Virus record (IMG/VR): IMGVR_UViG_3300033144_003771
Span: 1-44,262 of that record
DNA from: a virus
Strand: one strand, 5' to 3'
DNA: 44,262 nucleotides
Shown here: positions 23,851 to 34,800 of the stretch, piece by piece
How positions within the stretch are numbered: the stretch's first letter is position 1
Layout: every line of letters starts with the position of its first letter
The notes under the pieces: model-generated
Seen by the model: only the letters and a program-made list of their open reading frames with translations
What the model was told of the DNA's origin: nothing
Database searches by the model: none
Made by a program: the position numbers and the translations under genes

Positions 23851-24138
23851 ATGGGATACAACAGAATACTACCGAGAGTAGGGGCTTCGGGTGGCAGCTT
23901 TCAAGACAGAGCCAACCAGTTTTCAAGCAACGCTATAGGCGCAAGGTCTGCCATGCAACGTGGGAGCAGGACGGAAACGGAAGGGCCGGGCAAGACTGTT
24001 GGTGGCGGAATGATGGCTGGTGCTGGCATGGGAATGTCTGGGGCTATGTATGGCGCCATGAAGGGCACAGCGATAAGCCCGGGGGCGGGAACGCTTATCG
24101 GCGCAGGATTAGGTCTGGCCGCCTACTTTTTATCGTGA
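23851..24138 (+). CDS. small Gly-rich, membrane-active virion protein
   Basis: A 95-residue protein. A hydrophilic N-terminus (MGYNRILPRVGASGG) is followed by a glycine-zipper membrane segment, GGGMMAGAGMGMSGAMYGAM and PGAGTLIGAGLGLAAYFLS, that could insert in a membrane. In podoviruses, short proteins like this stand in the ejection-protein cluster. Its end overlaps the convergent lipoprotein gene by 9 nt. AGGAGA lies upstream of ATG 23851. Role in DNA transfer through the envelope is inferred. Confidence 0.6.
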   Translation: MGYNRILPRVGASGGSFQDRANQFSSNAIGARSAMQRGSRTETEGPGKTVGGGMMAGAGMGMSGAMYGAMKGTAISPGAGTLIGAGLGLAAYFLS

Positions 24139-24462
24139 TGGCAGTGGCAACTGGACGATGACCCCTGTTTTGCTATCGCCTTTGCCTTCAGTTTTTATAT
24201 ATTTCCATGAGGTAAGATTGCCGTGATTATTAAAAAAGAAATGATAACCTTGAGTCACTCCGAGAGTGTTAGGAACAAACATTGAATAATATAAAATATA
24301 ACAGTCATCAACATATTCAGTACTTATTGGCTCTCCAAACCGTTGAACCAGCTCGGTTTTGGTAATGCCAGGTTGAAGGGAATTAAGTTGCTTGAGGTTT
24401 GGGGTTGTAGCACAGCCAATAACAAAGAGCAGAAAAACGATTGAAGCGAGCTTCTTAATCAT
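24130..24462 (-). CDS. SmpA/OmlA (BamE)-like lipoprotein, moron gene
   Basis: A 110-residue minus-strand gene inside the plus-strand late operon. It starts MIKKLASIVFLLFVIGCATT: a lipoprotein signal with lipobox VIGC, cysteine at residue 17. The mature part has LQPGITKTELVQRFGEPIS, the SmpA/OmlA-type motif, then strand-rich YYSMFVPNTLGVTQGYHFFFNNHG. AAAGGAGG lies 7 nt upstream of ATG 24462. Independent expression, opposite strand and export of the product point to a lysogenic conversion or superinfection-exclusion gene, which is inference. It convergently overlaps the previous gene by 9 nt. Confidence 0.78.
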   Translation of the reverse strand: MIKKLASIVFLLFVIGCATTPNLKQLNSLQPGITKTELVQRFGEPISTEYVDDCYILYYSMFVPNTLGVTQGYHFFFNNHGNLTSWKYIKTEGKGDSKTGVIVQLPLPSR

Positions 24463-24534
24463 AGATTCCTCCTTTATCGTAAGGATTTCTAACACGGTGG
24501 CAATAAAAACGCAAATAAAAAAGGATAAATAAAA

Positions 24535-25812
24535 ATGTCTTATCAAGAAGGTATGCAAATAGGAAATATGGGTATGAACCTTGCCCGAACCTTTATGATG
24601 GTCAATCAAGAGCAGGGCAGGCAGGAAGACAGGGAAAAGAAGCTGCGAAGCGAGGCGAATATAGAGAAATATATCCCAATGGTCCAACAGGGAAAGGAGC
24701 CTGATCGTAAGGCTAAGGATTTTAATTATACCGATTATCTGAGCGCGCAGACGAAGGTTCAACAGGCATTGAATGCCGATGTTGGCTACCAAAACAATAT
24801 GCTTGTTAAAGAGGACAATCAACGAAAGGCAAATCAGGCAAACCTCGACAATATGCTCTCAAGCGGAAAGATATATGCCGACCAAGGCGATCCCGTTAGA
24901 GCAGCGGAAATTCTTGCCCCAATATACAATTTCATGCCTGATAATCAAGAGTTTGTGCGTGTGAATCCTGATAATCGTGCGCAATGGATAATGAAAGATC
25001 AAAGAACCAATGAAGAATATACCATGGACGCCGTGCCTTATGACCAAGCTGTTGTTATGGCTCAAAATTTCAGCAAGGCGTATCAGGAGGTAGATAAAAC
25101 TTTTCAGGAGAAAAGAAGGGTATGGAATAATAAAGCGATTTTAAAACGAGATGTTTGGAAAACTCCAGATGGCAAAAAAGAAGTTTATTATTTTACCTTC
25201 CTCGATAAAAACGGGGCAATGCGTGAGACATGGAAAGATACTAAAACGGGGGAAGTTGTAAAAGGCTTTGACGTAAGAACTGGACAAGTCGTTGAATCTG
25301 ATCTGGTTTTTCGATCACCTGAATATCGGAAGGCTAAAGCGGCTGGCGAAAAAGCTGGCTTAGAACGCCGAGGGAAGATGGCCGATGTTGAAAAGAAAGA
25401 GGCCGACGCGAAACGAGTGAAAGAAGGCCGTAAGACGAAAAAAGACCAAATAGCCATGAATAAAAGCATGTACACTGCTGTTGAAAAGGGCATAAAAACG
25501 TATCGCGAAACATACGGGAGTGATGTTTCCGAAGAAGGTATTATGCTTGAAGAAAACAGGCTTAGAGCAGACTATAAATCAAGGGTAGATCCTGACTATC
25601 AACCAGACCCTAAAAGCAAGGAGATGGTCAGAAAGCTTGTTGTTAATAAGCCGGGGCCATACGAAGGGCAAACAGTATATTTCAATGCTGCCGGGAAGGC
25701 ATTTTTAGACCGACAAGGCAAAAAGCCTTTGATGGGAGGCGAGCAGGAAGACAATAGAAGCTCAAGAAATCCAGACGGTTCACTTCGACGATTTCAGATA
25801 AACAGCCGGTAA
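24535..25812 (+). CDS. internal virion/ejection protein
   Basis: A 425-residue protein, strongly helical and charged, with few hydrophobic stretches. The N-terminus MSYQEGMQIGNMGMNLARTFMMVNQEQGRQE suggests an amphipathic helix. A TPR-like region lies at GKIYADQGDPVRAAEILAPIYNF, and Lys/Glu-rich coiled-coil parts at KAKAAGEKAGLERRGKMADVEKK. The order small zipper protein, this protein, giant polyvalent protein matches ejectosome modules. AAAGGA 12 nt upstream supports ATG 24535. Family not identified by name. Confidence 0.55.
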   Translation: MSYQEGMQIGNMGMNLARTFMMVNQEQGRQEDREKKLRSEANIEKYIPMVQQGKEPDRKAKDFNYTDYLSAQTKVQQALNADVGYQNNMLVKEDNQRKANQANLDNMLSSGKIYADQGDPVRAAEILAPIYNFMPDNQEFVRVNPDNRAQWIMKDQRTNEEYTMDAVPYDQAVVMAQNFSKAYQEVDKTFQEKRRVWNNKAILKRDVWKTPDGKKEVYYFTFLDKNGAMRETWKDTKTGEVVKGFDVRTGQVVESDLVFRSPEYRKAKAAGEKAGLERRGKMADVEKKEADAKRVKEGRKTKKDQIAMNKSMYTAVEKGIKTYRETYGSDVSEEGIMLEENRLRADYKSRVDPDYQPDPKSKEMVRKLVVNKPGPYEGQTVYFNAAGKAFLDRQGKKPLMGGEQEDNRSSRNPDGSLRRFQINSR

Positions 25813-25816
25813 CAAT

Positions 25817-28800
25817 ATGCCAAGACAACTAACCATAGACGATTTTGAAGAAAACGAGCTGCAAGATGTTTATCCTTCTGGTGGCAAACAGCTTTCTCTT
25901 GATGATTTTGGGGAGGGTGAGTTGGTTGATGCGAAGAGTTATGCTCAAGGGAGGGAGCCGGAAGAACGCTCCTTCATGTCTCCGGCCGTTGATTATGGCA
26001 AAGGCTTTGTCTCCGGCATAAAGCATAGACTTCCTGAAATGGTTGGCCAAGCAGGTCAATTTTTAGGAATAGAGTCTGGTAAAAAACTGGCTGACTGGGG
26101 ACGTGAGGGCGAAGAGAGGAAAGAAAGAGGGGCTTTTTATCAGGCTGGCGAAATGACCACTGTTTCTGCTGCTATTCCAATGGCATTGAATGCTTTAGGA
26201 ACAGGAATAATGTTTTTGCCGGTTCCAGGGGCGCGTCCTGTGGGCGGAGCATTAAAGATAGCATCGTATGTTTTAACGCCTGCAATGTTTGGCCTGTCTC
26301 AAGCGCAACAAACAAAAGAAACGGCTGAACAACAGGGAATAGACCCGGGAGCAGCGCCCTATATTACAGGCGGCATTGAAACCACTGGTGAAACTATTGG
26401 AAACATGGCGCTTCTCAGACTGCTTGGCCCGTTAGCGCCTACCATCCCACTTGCAAAAGCAGGTGCAAAACAACTTCTTAAGTCAACAATAGGAAGGTTC
26501 GGGAAACAACTTCTTTTAAAGACGTTGCCTACAGAGGTTCTTACTGAAATCGGCCAACAATATGGCGAGGCTACTGTTGAAAAAGCATACAATATCAGAC
26601 CTGATGCTCAGCCGATAAAAGAGGCTATGAGCGTTATTGCTCCTACCGCCATTATGACTATAGTCAGCGGTACCGCTGGCGGTACATATCAGAATGTTCA
26701 GGCTAATAGGCTTTTAAAAGGTTTAACCGATCCAAGCGGAGAAGAAAGCAAAAGGCGCGATGCGGTTAACGCTGTAGCTGGGGTCATCAGCGCGCAGGAA
26801 GATAATAAAGATAAACCGATAGCTAACCTTTGGTTGCATTACGCTCATGGCCAGATTGACAATAGCTTACCCATAGACATATCCGAACCGGTTGACGGTT
26901 TATCTCCCAAGAAATCCGCAGCCCGTGACACCCTTCTAAGCGAAGACGAACAAGATGTAACTGCCAAAGAACTCTTGACCGGAGAGAAAGAAGAACCTGC
27001 TGCTGCTGATACTTTTGCCGGAGCCGAGTCCTCCCTGGATGCCGAAGAAGCCGCAGCCGCCTATGAAGATGAGATGCTTGAAAAAGAAGCTGCTCCTGCT
27101 CCAAAATGGCTGAACGATCTTACCGATAATGATATTTCAAAGCGCATAAACAACCTTGAAAGCACACAAGCCGCAAGAGGTCTGTCAGCGAAACAAACTC
27201 AAAATCTGGGGATGCTTCAACAGGAGCTTGAAAACAGGGGCCTTCCAGCGCAGGAAGCTAAAGAGATTAAAAAGCCTGTTACAGAAACAACAAAGCCCAA
27301 GCATAAGTCCAAAAAAGGTTGGGATATAACTCCTGCGGATGAGAATGAAATGTGGGGCCAGATGATGAATCATGTTGAGGCCGTCAAAGCTGAAAATACT
27401 GGTGCGATTGACGATCTTAACAACGAGCTTAAAGCCCTGAAATCCAGCCGCAAAAAAGAGGATGTTGCCCGTAAAAAAGAGATTAAGAAAGAAATTGTCG
27501 CCTTAAAAGCACAACACGAAGATCTACAGACACGCTATGAAAACGATATGGTTGAAGCTTCCATGGCATTTGTTGACGAAGCCAGAGACAAGGCAAAAAA
27601 AGCCGGTGTTCCTGAAGACGCTCTTGATGATTTTACAGAAGATTTTTCCATGCAGATATCACAGGAAAGGCCGTATATAGAGAATAATTACAATAGAACC
27701 TTTAAACAGATATTTGACGAGACGATTGCAGATTATTTGCCGGAGGGCGCTAAAGAAAAGGCGGTCAAGCCAGCACCTACCGAGCCCAAGACAGATGTAG
27801 CTCTTGAGCCGGTGGGTGTTGAAAAGAAATCCGTTGAATTTATCGATATGCAAGAAAGGCCAAACAAAACACCTATCCCATTAGTCAACGAATTAGACAC
27901 AAAAAGCACAGTAGTTTACGATCCTGCCAAACATGAAATGACCAATCTGGCTGAATATGAGAAAGCGGTTGCGGGTGAAAAGGTTGAAATTCCGACAAAA
28001 GCAGAAATTGAAAGTGAGCAGCCAGGGAAAGACAGATCCCCCAAAATAAATAGCATCCGAATTGCTAAAACAAAAGATACAAAATCTTATGCTGATATTA
28101 AAAACATGGAAGCCGATAAAACCATAACAGTTTATCGTGCTATTCCGGCAGGCACAAAAGGGAAAATTGAACCTGGGGATTTTGTAGCGGCAGATAGAGA
28201 GGTTGCCAATTTCTATGCGAATGATCTTATAAAACGTGGGATAACAAATGAAACAATAATGCTTTCCAAGGAAGTCCCGGCCTCTGAAATAAGATTACAT
28301 CCCGATCATCAGGCGCAAGGAGTTGAAAACGAGTTTATTTATAATCCAGAGGCTGTAAAGGCTACAACCCCTAAGCCTCCCGAAGCAAAGCCGTCAGAGG
28401 ACACAGGAAAGGAGGTTGATGAGATAGGTTTAAATACCAACGGAGACAAGATTTATGAAGACGAAAACGGCAGATATCTTATGTCTGCTGATGGAAAGTT
28501 TAAGAGCCATGCGCCAAGGCCAATAGGCCCACAAGGGGAGAAATTCAAGCCTGATACTCCCAGGGAGTTATACAACAGAGGCCGTGTCGATTATTTAACA
28601 ACCCAAGAAAAAGCGGAGTTCGATGCTTTGCTTGAAAAAAAGCTTGCGCCTGAAAAAGCTACGGCAGACAAGCTCGCTTCCGAAATGACCGCAGACGAAC
28701 TGCTTGCCGAGTTGGATCGCCAGGTTGAGGAAATCGAGGAGAGCAACCAGGGACCAACCGCAAAACAAAAAGCCAGGGAAACCGCTGATCATCTTAATAA

Positions 28801-31800
28801 TGCCCTTGGAGCTTTTAAGGATATCAACAAAATTCTTGGCGAAAGAGGCTCGTTTTCTACCAAAGAAATTGATAAAAGTCTTTACAAAGAGATCGAACCT
28901 CTGTTAAAATATGCATGGGATGAAGTTGTTGCTTCTGGAAAATCGGGCAAAGAGTTTATCCAGATTGCGCTGTCAAATCTATCTCCAAAAGGCAAGCCGT
29001 ATATTGAGAGGTTTGTCAAAGAGGAAATAGGCAAGGAGGGCAAAGATGTTACCAATAACACTGGAAGGGAAAAACCACAAGAAACAGCGAAAGCAGATGA
29101 TACAGGACGCATTGCAGGAGAAAGCGCCAAAGACGTATCAGGAGTTGAAAAAGAATCTCGCTCTGCCGAAGTTCCTGAAAGAGACAGAGGAACAGATGAT
29201 GGCGGTGTACAAGGAAGAGTGGGCAAAAGCGGTGACAAAACACAGCGAGGTAGAGACAGACAAAAAAGACCCGATAGCGCAGGTGCAAGAAATGGAGATG
29301 TCGCTAAAGAGAATCTGGGACGAGACACTGGAAACATTTCTGGACTTCAAAGATCCGACTATACAATAAAACCAGGTTCACTAAAGCGTGAAGGAAGTTG
29401 GAAAGATGCAGCGAATAATAACCTTGATGCTATTGAATTACTTAAGAAAATAAATAACGAAAAAAGACCTGCTACACCAAAAGAACAAGCAATCCTCGCA
29501 AAATATGTAGGGTGGGGTGCATCCGAATTAGCGAACAAGATGTTCCCTGGATATACACAATTTGGTGAAGTCAAGACAGGTTGGTCAGAAAGCGGATGGG
29601 AAGCACCTGTAAAACGACTTATCAAACTTCTAACCCCTGAAGAAATAAAACCCGCAGCAAAAAGCACACAGTATGCTCACTACACAAACGAACCAATAAT
29701 CAAATCTATTTACAATGCTCTTGGCAGGATGGGGTTTAAAGGTGGAAAAATTCTTGAGCCTGGCATGGGCATAGGAAATTTTATTGGTTTGCTCCCAGCC
29801 AAAATGCGGAAAACGTCAAACTATACCGGAATTGAGATGGACCCGATTTCGGCCAACATAGCAAAGCTATTATATCCGACTCAAAACATTCTGCAAGCAG
29901 ATTTCGTCAATCAAGCATTCCCTAAAAATTTCTTTGATGCTGCCATAGGCAATCCTCCCTTTGGTTCAACTAAAATCCTTGGAGATCCGGAATACAGGAA
30001 GCACAGATTTTCCTTACATAATTTCTTTTTTGCCAAAACAATTGATCGAGTAAAGCCGGGCGGTCTTTTGGTTTTTGTAACCAGTCGATATACAATGGAT
30101 TCAAAAGCTGACAAGGCCAGGCAATACATGGCTGGCAGAGCAGACTTATTAGGAGCGATAAGGCTGCCTCAAACAGCATTCCTTGAAAGTGCAGGGACTG
30201 AGGTTGTCACAGATGTTTTATTCCTTCAAAAGCGAGAAGAAGGGGCAAAGCAAAAAGGCGAAGCATGGGCAGGGCAAGATGAGATTGCAATTGGTGATAA
30301 TACATCCCTGATCAACGAGTATTTTGTTAATCATCCAGGAATGGTACTTGGCGAACATTCTCTTGAAGGCTCTATGTATGGAGCGAAGCAATACACAGTA
30401 AAACCCATCGAGGGCAAAATAGAAGACCTTTTTGCACAAGCCGTAAAAAAGCTACCGGCTAACGTATATCAAAAAGTTTCAACCAAGATTAAAGAAAAAT
30501 ACAACGAGAAGGCTGTTATCGAGAGGGATTTCGACCCGAAAAACAAGAAGGAAGGCGGGATCTATCTTTCTGATAAAGGCGTTGTTATGAAGGTTGACTT
30601 TGGTTCCGGGGTTCCTGTCGGTTCAATCCATAAGAACATCACAACAAAAACAACGGGATTCCTAAAGAGCTATATCAAGTTAAGAGACGCCTTAAAGCTT
30701 TCCCATAAGTCTCAGCTTGAAAATGGTGATTGGGAGAAAACCTTAAAAGTTCTCAATAGAGAATATAACAAATTTGTAAAAAAGCATGGTCATATCCTCG
30801 CATTTACCAGCACAATGCGGACCAAGCATAATGAAGATGGCACAACCGAGAAAGTTGAATATCGTAAGTATAAAAATGAAGCAATTCTTCGCATAGATTG
30901 TGAATCGTCATTGGTCATGGCTTTGGAAAAGATTACGCAAGACGGCGAAGTTATTAAATCAAGGGTTTTACAAGACAGGACAATAAACAAGCCGACTGTG
31001 CCGAAAATCAAGTCTATTCCTGATGCATTAGCTGTTTCATTAGATGCAATAGGCAAGCTTGATATTAATCATGTCGCAAAGACAGTTAATAAATCCAGCG
31101 AAGAGGTTATAGCAGCTCTTGGAGATTTAATTTATGACACGCCTGATGGTTCCGGTTATTTGATGGCGGACGAATATCTATCTGGAAATGTTGTAAAAAA
31201 ACTTGAGGAAGCGAGAATTGCTGCAAAAACAGATCCCGCATTTAAGCGAAATGTCTTGGCTTTAGAGAAAGCACAGCCTGAGCCATTAGAGCCTAAGCAG
31301 ATCACAATAACTCCCGGAGCTACATGGATTCCTCTCGATTATTACAGCCAGTTCGCCACAGACGTTCTTGAACTGCCAAACACGGAAGTTACATACCAGC
31401 CGATTGATAATTCATGGAGAGTATTACCCAGGGCAGATACAAGACCAAGCTGGCAGCGATATGGAAACAAGCAAGGCTATTCACCTCAAGAGCTAAGAGG
31501 GGCCACCAGTGAATGGGGCACGAAGGAGCGTGGAGCTAATGAAATATTGGACTCTGTTTTAAATAATAGGACTATCAGGATTACATATACCATTGAGGAA
31601 GGCGGAAGTAGAAAAACTATCTTTGATGCAGAGGCTACTGCCGCTGCCAATGAAGTTGCTAAAAAGATAAGACAGCGATTCAACTCATGGGCGTGGGAAG
31701 ATGCTGACAGAGCGGGCATATTGCTGAATATTTACAATACAAAAATAAACACTATCAAAGGCAGGGAGTTTGATGGTTCACATTTAACGCTTCCGGGGAT

Positions 31801-34800
31801 GAGCCAATACTTTACCCCATACGATCACCAGAAACGTGTTATTTGGCGAATATTGCAAACAGGCAATACTTATATGGCCCATGCCGTGGGTGCCGGTAAA
31901 ACCTTTATTATGATCTCTGCCGGCATGGAAATGCGACGGTTGGGGATGATCAATAAGCCTCTTTATGTTGTACCTAAGCACATGCTTGGTCAGTTTGCTC
32001 AAGAGTTTCAAGAGCTTTATCCTATGGCGAACATTCTGGTAGCAGATGAAAAAAACTTCTACACAGAAAATAGAAAACGATTTGTAGCTCAAGCAACTTT
32101 GAATGACCCTGATGCTGTTATTTTAACTCATCCAAGCTTTGGTATGCTGGGTGTCAAAGAGGAAACTTTGGCGCCTGTTCGTGATGAATTTCTGGAACAA
32201 ATGCGGTTCTCCCTATCAGAGATGAAAGATGAAGGCGAACCAAAAATGAAGATCAAGCGGATGGAAAAAAGAATTGAACAGGCAGAACAACGCTTTAATT
32301 CTTTACGTTCAGATGGTGATAATGTTGTTTCTTTTGAGGAGCTTGGCACTGATTTTATGTTCGTGGATGAAGCGCATGAGTTCAGAAAGTTGGATTTTTC
32401 TACAAATAGGCAGATGAAAGGAATTGACCCCCAAGGTTCAAGAAGAGCGATTGATCTTTACATAAAGACACTTTGGATGGAAAAACAACACCGTGGCAGA
32501 TCACATGCTTTTGCTTCCGGCACTCCTATCGTTAACACTCTTGGCGAATTATATTCTTTGCAAAGATTTTTCGATCAAGGAGCAATGGAAGAGGATGGCA
32601 TAAACCATTTTGATGCCTGGGCAAATATGTTCGGAGAACCGGCAACCAGCTATGAAATGACAGCATCAGGCAGCTATGAGCCAGTAGAAAGGTTTTCGAG
32701 ATTTGTCAATATCCCTGAATTGATGTCACGCATTAGAATGTTTATGGATGTTTTAACGGATTCTCAATTGGGGACGAGAGTTGAACGCCCAAAAATCAAA
32801 GACGGTGCGGCTGAGATAGTCCTTGCACCAAAGAACGAAGCTCTTAAAAAGTACCAGGACGAAGTGTTGCAACCAAGGATAGAGACCAGCCGAGCATGGA
32901 AACCATCTCTAGGGCAACCAGGGAACCCAGATCCAATCATTAATATCATAACTGATGGTAAATTAGCTTCTATTGATATGCGTTTCGTTGATCGGAAAGC
33001 GATTAATGATCCGGAAAGCAAATTAAATAAATGGATTGATGGAATTATAGAAACATACAAAGCAACAAAAGATTTAACCTATTCAACAGAATATGGCTTA
33101 ACCAAAAAATCGCCAATAAAAGGCGGTGTTCAAATATGTTTTTATAACAATGGGTTTGGGAGCGGTGTAATAGAACGCAGGGGTTTTGATTCTAAGGCAT
33201 TTTTGATGAAACGTCTTAAAACCGCTAATATTCCTACAAAACATATTGGATGGATTGATGATTATAAAACTGCTCCACAAAAACAGACCTTGTTCAAGCT
33301 TGTGCGGGACGGAAAAAAAAGGATTCTACTTGGTTCTGCAAAGAAAATGGGTACCGGTGTTAATGTCCAAAACAGATTAACGCATTTACATTATTTAGAT
33401 GCGCCATGGTATCCGGCAGATGTCGAGCAACCGGATGGCCGAATTGTTAGGCAAGGAAATCAAAACACAGAGGTTGTTTTAAAGCGATATGCCACGAAGG
33501 GGAGTTATGACGCAACTTTATGGCAGATGGTTGCCAGGAAATCAAAGTTTATAGACCAGGCTTTTGTCGGTGATAAAAACGTAAGGTCTATCGAGGATGT
33601 TTCTGAATCCAGCCAGTATGAAATGGCTGCTGCTTTGGCGTCTGGTGACGAAAGGATAATCCAGCTTGTTGGTTTACGTTCTGATATTGAAAGATTACAT
33701 CTTCTTGAAGGCGCTCATCGGACGAATCAGGCAACCTTGTCGTCTGATAAGCGAAAACTTGAGAGGGATATATCTGAAAATCAGGGTGAGATTGAAGATT
33801 TTGAATCTATTGAAGAGTCTCTTCCTGAATATATTGGCCCTAAGATTGATGCAAAGAGCGGCAAAAAAACCTTTACAGAACGAAAAGAATTTGGCGCTGT
33901 ATTAATTAAACAAATTAGAAAGATTTTTGCTGGCAAAAAAAATGACCAGGTTAAACTGGGCTCAATTAGTGGCATAGATATTAATACCGATACAATATTG
34001 GTAAGCGAGCTTTCACACAAGTTGGATATTGAAATATCTAAAGGTGCTTTCAGGCGTGTGATTGACAATACCTATATGTCTATAGACCAATGGAACGAAA
34101 TTGATGCTGTTGGATTAACGAAAAAAATCACAAATGCAATCAACGGGCTTCCTTCGGTTAAAACAAAAATGGAGCAACGGCTTGAAGACGACAAAAAAAG
34201 TCTTACAAGAATCAACAAAAGGCTCGGAGCGCCTTTTGAACATGCAAAAGAATTCGCGGAAAAAGTGGCTGAGGCTGCTGCCCTTGAGAGAGAGTTAGCT
34301 GAGGAAGGAGAATCTACGGAAATCATAAAGGCCGAAGTTAGCAAAAAACAGGAAGCCGATATGGCCGAAGAGTCTTTGGATGTTTCTGCTTTTTATATTT
34401 ATAACCCTCCACAGGACAAATATGTTAAGTTAACCCCAGAATCATCTGTAAAACCATTGCCGGTAACTAAGACAGGTACAACATGGGGTGATACCTTTTT
34501 TATTCATAGACCGTTAGGCGAAACAGAAGGATGGGTTATTTCAGAAAAGAAATCAGGGCTTGCTGCTGCATCTGGAAAAACGCAGGAAGAGGCAATCGGT
34601 CGCCTTAAATATAATCTTACCACTGTTACAGAAGAAAAGTTCAACAAAATCATTGAAGACCATATTGAGAAATATGGAAAACCGCCCGGAACGGAGATTC
34701 TTTCTGAAACTAAAACCCGACTTCTTGAAAACATCAAATCCGAAAAAGGCGAGTCTGCTCTTATCAACGATTTGTCTATCCTTGGTGCCGATACAATCAG

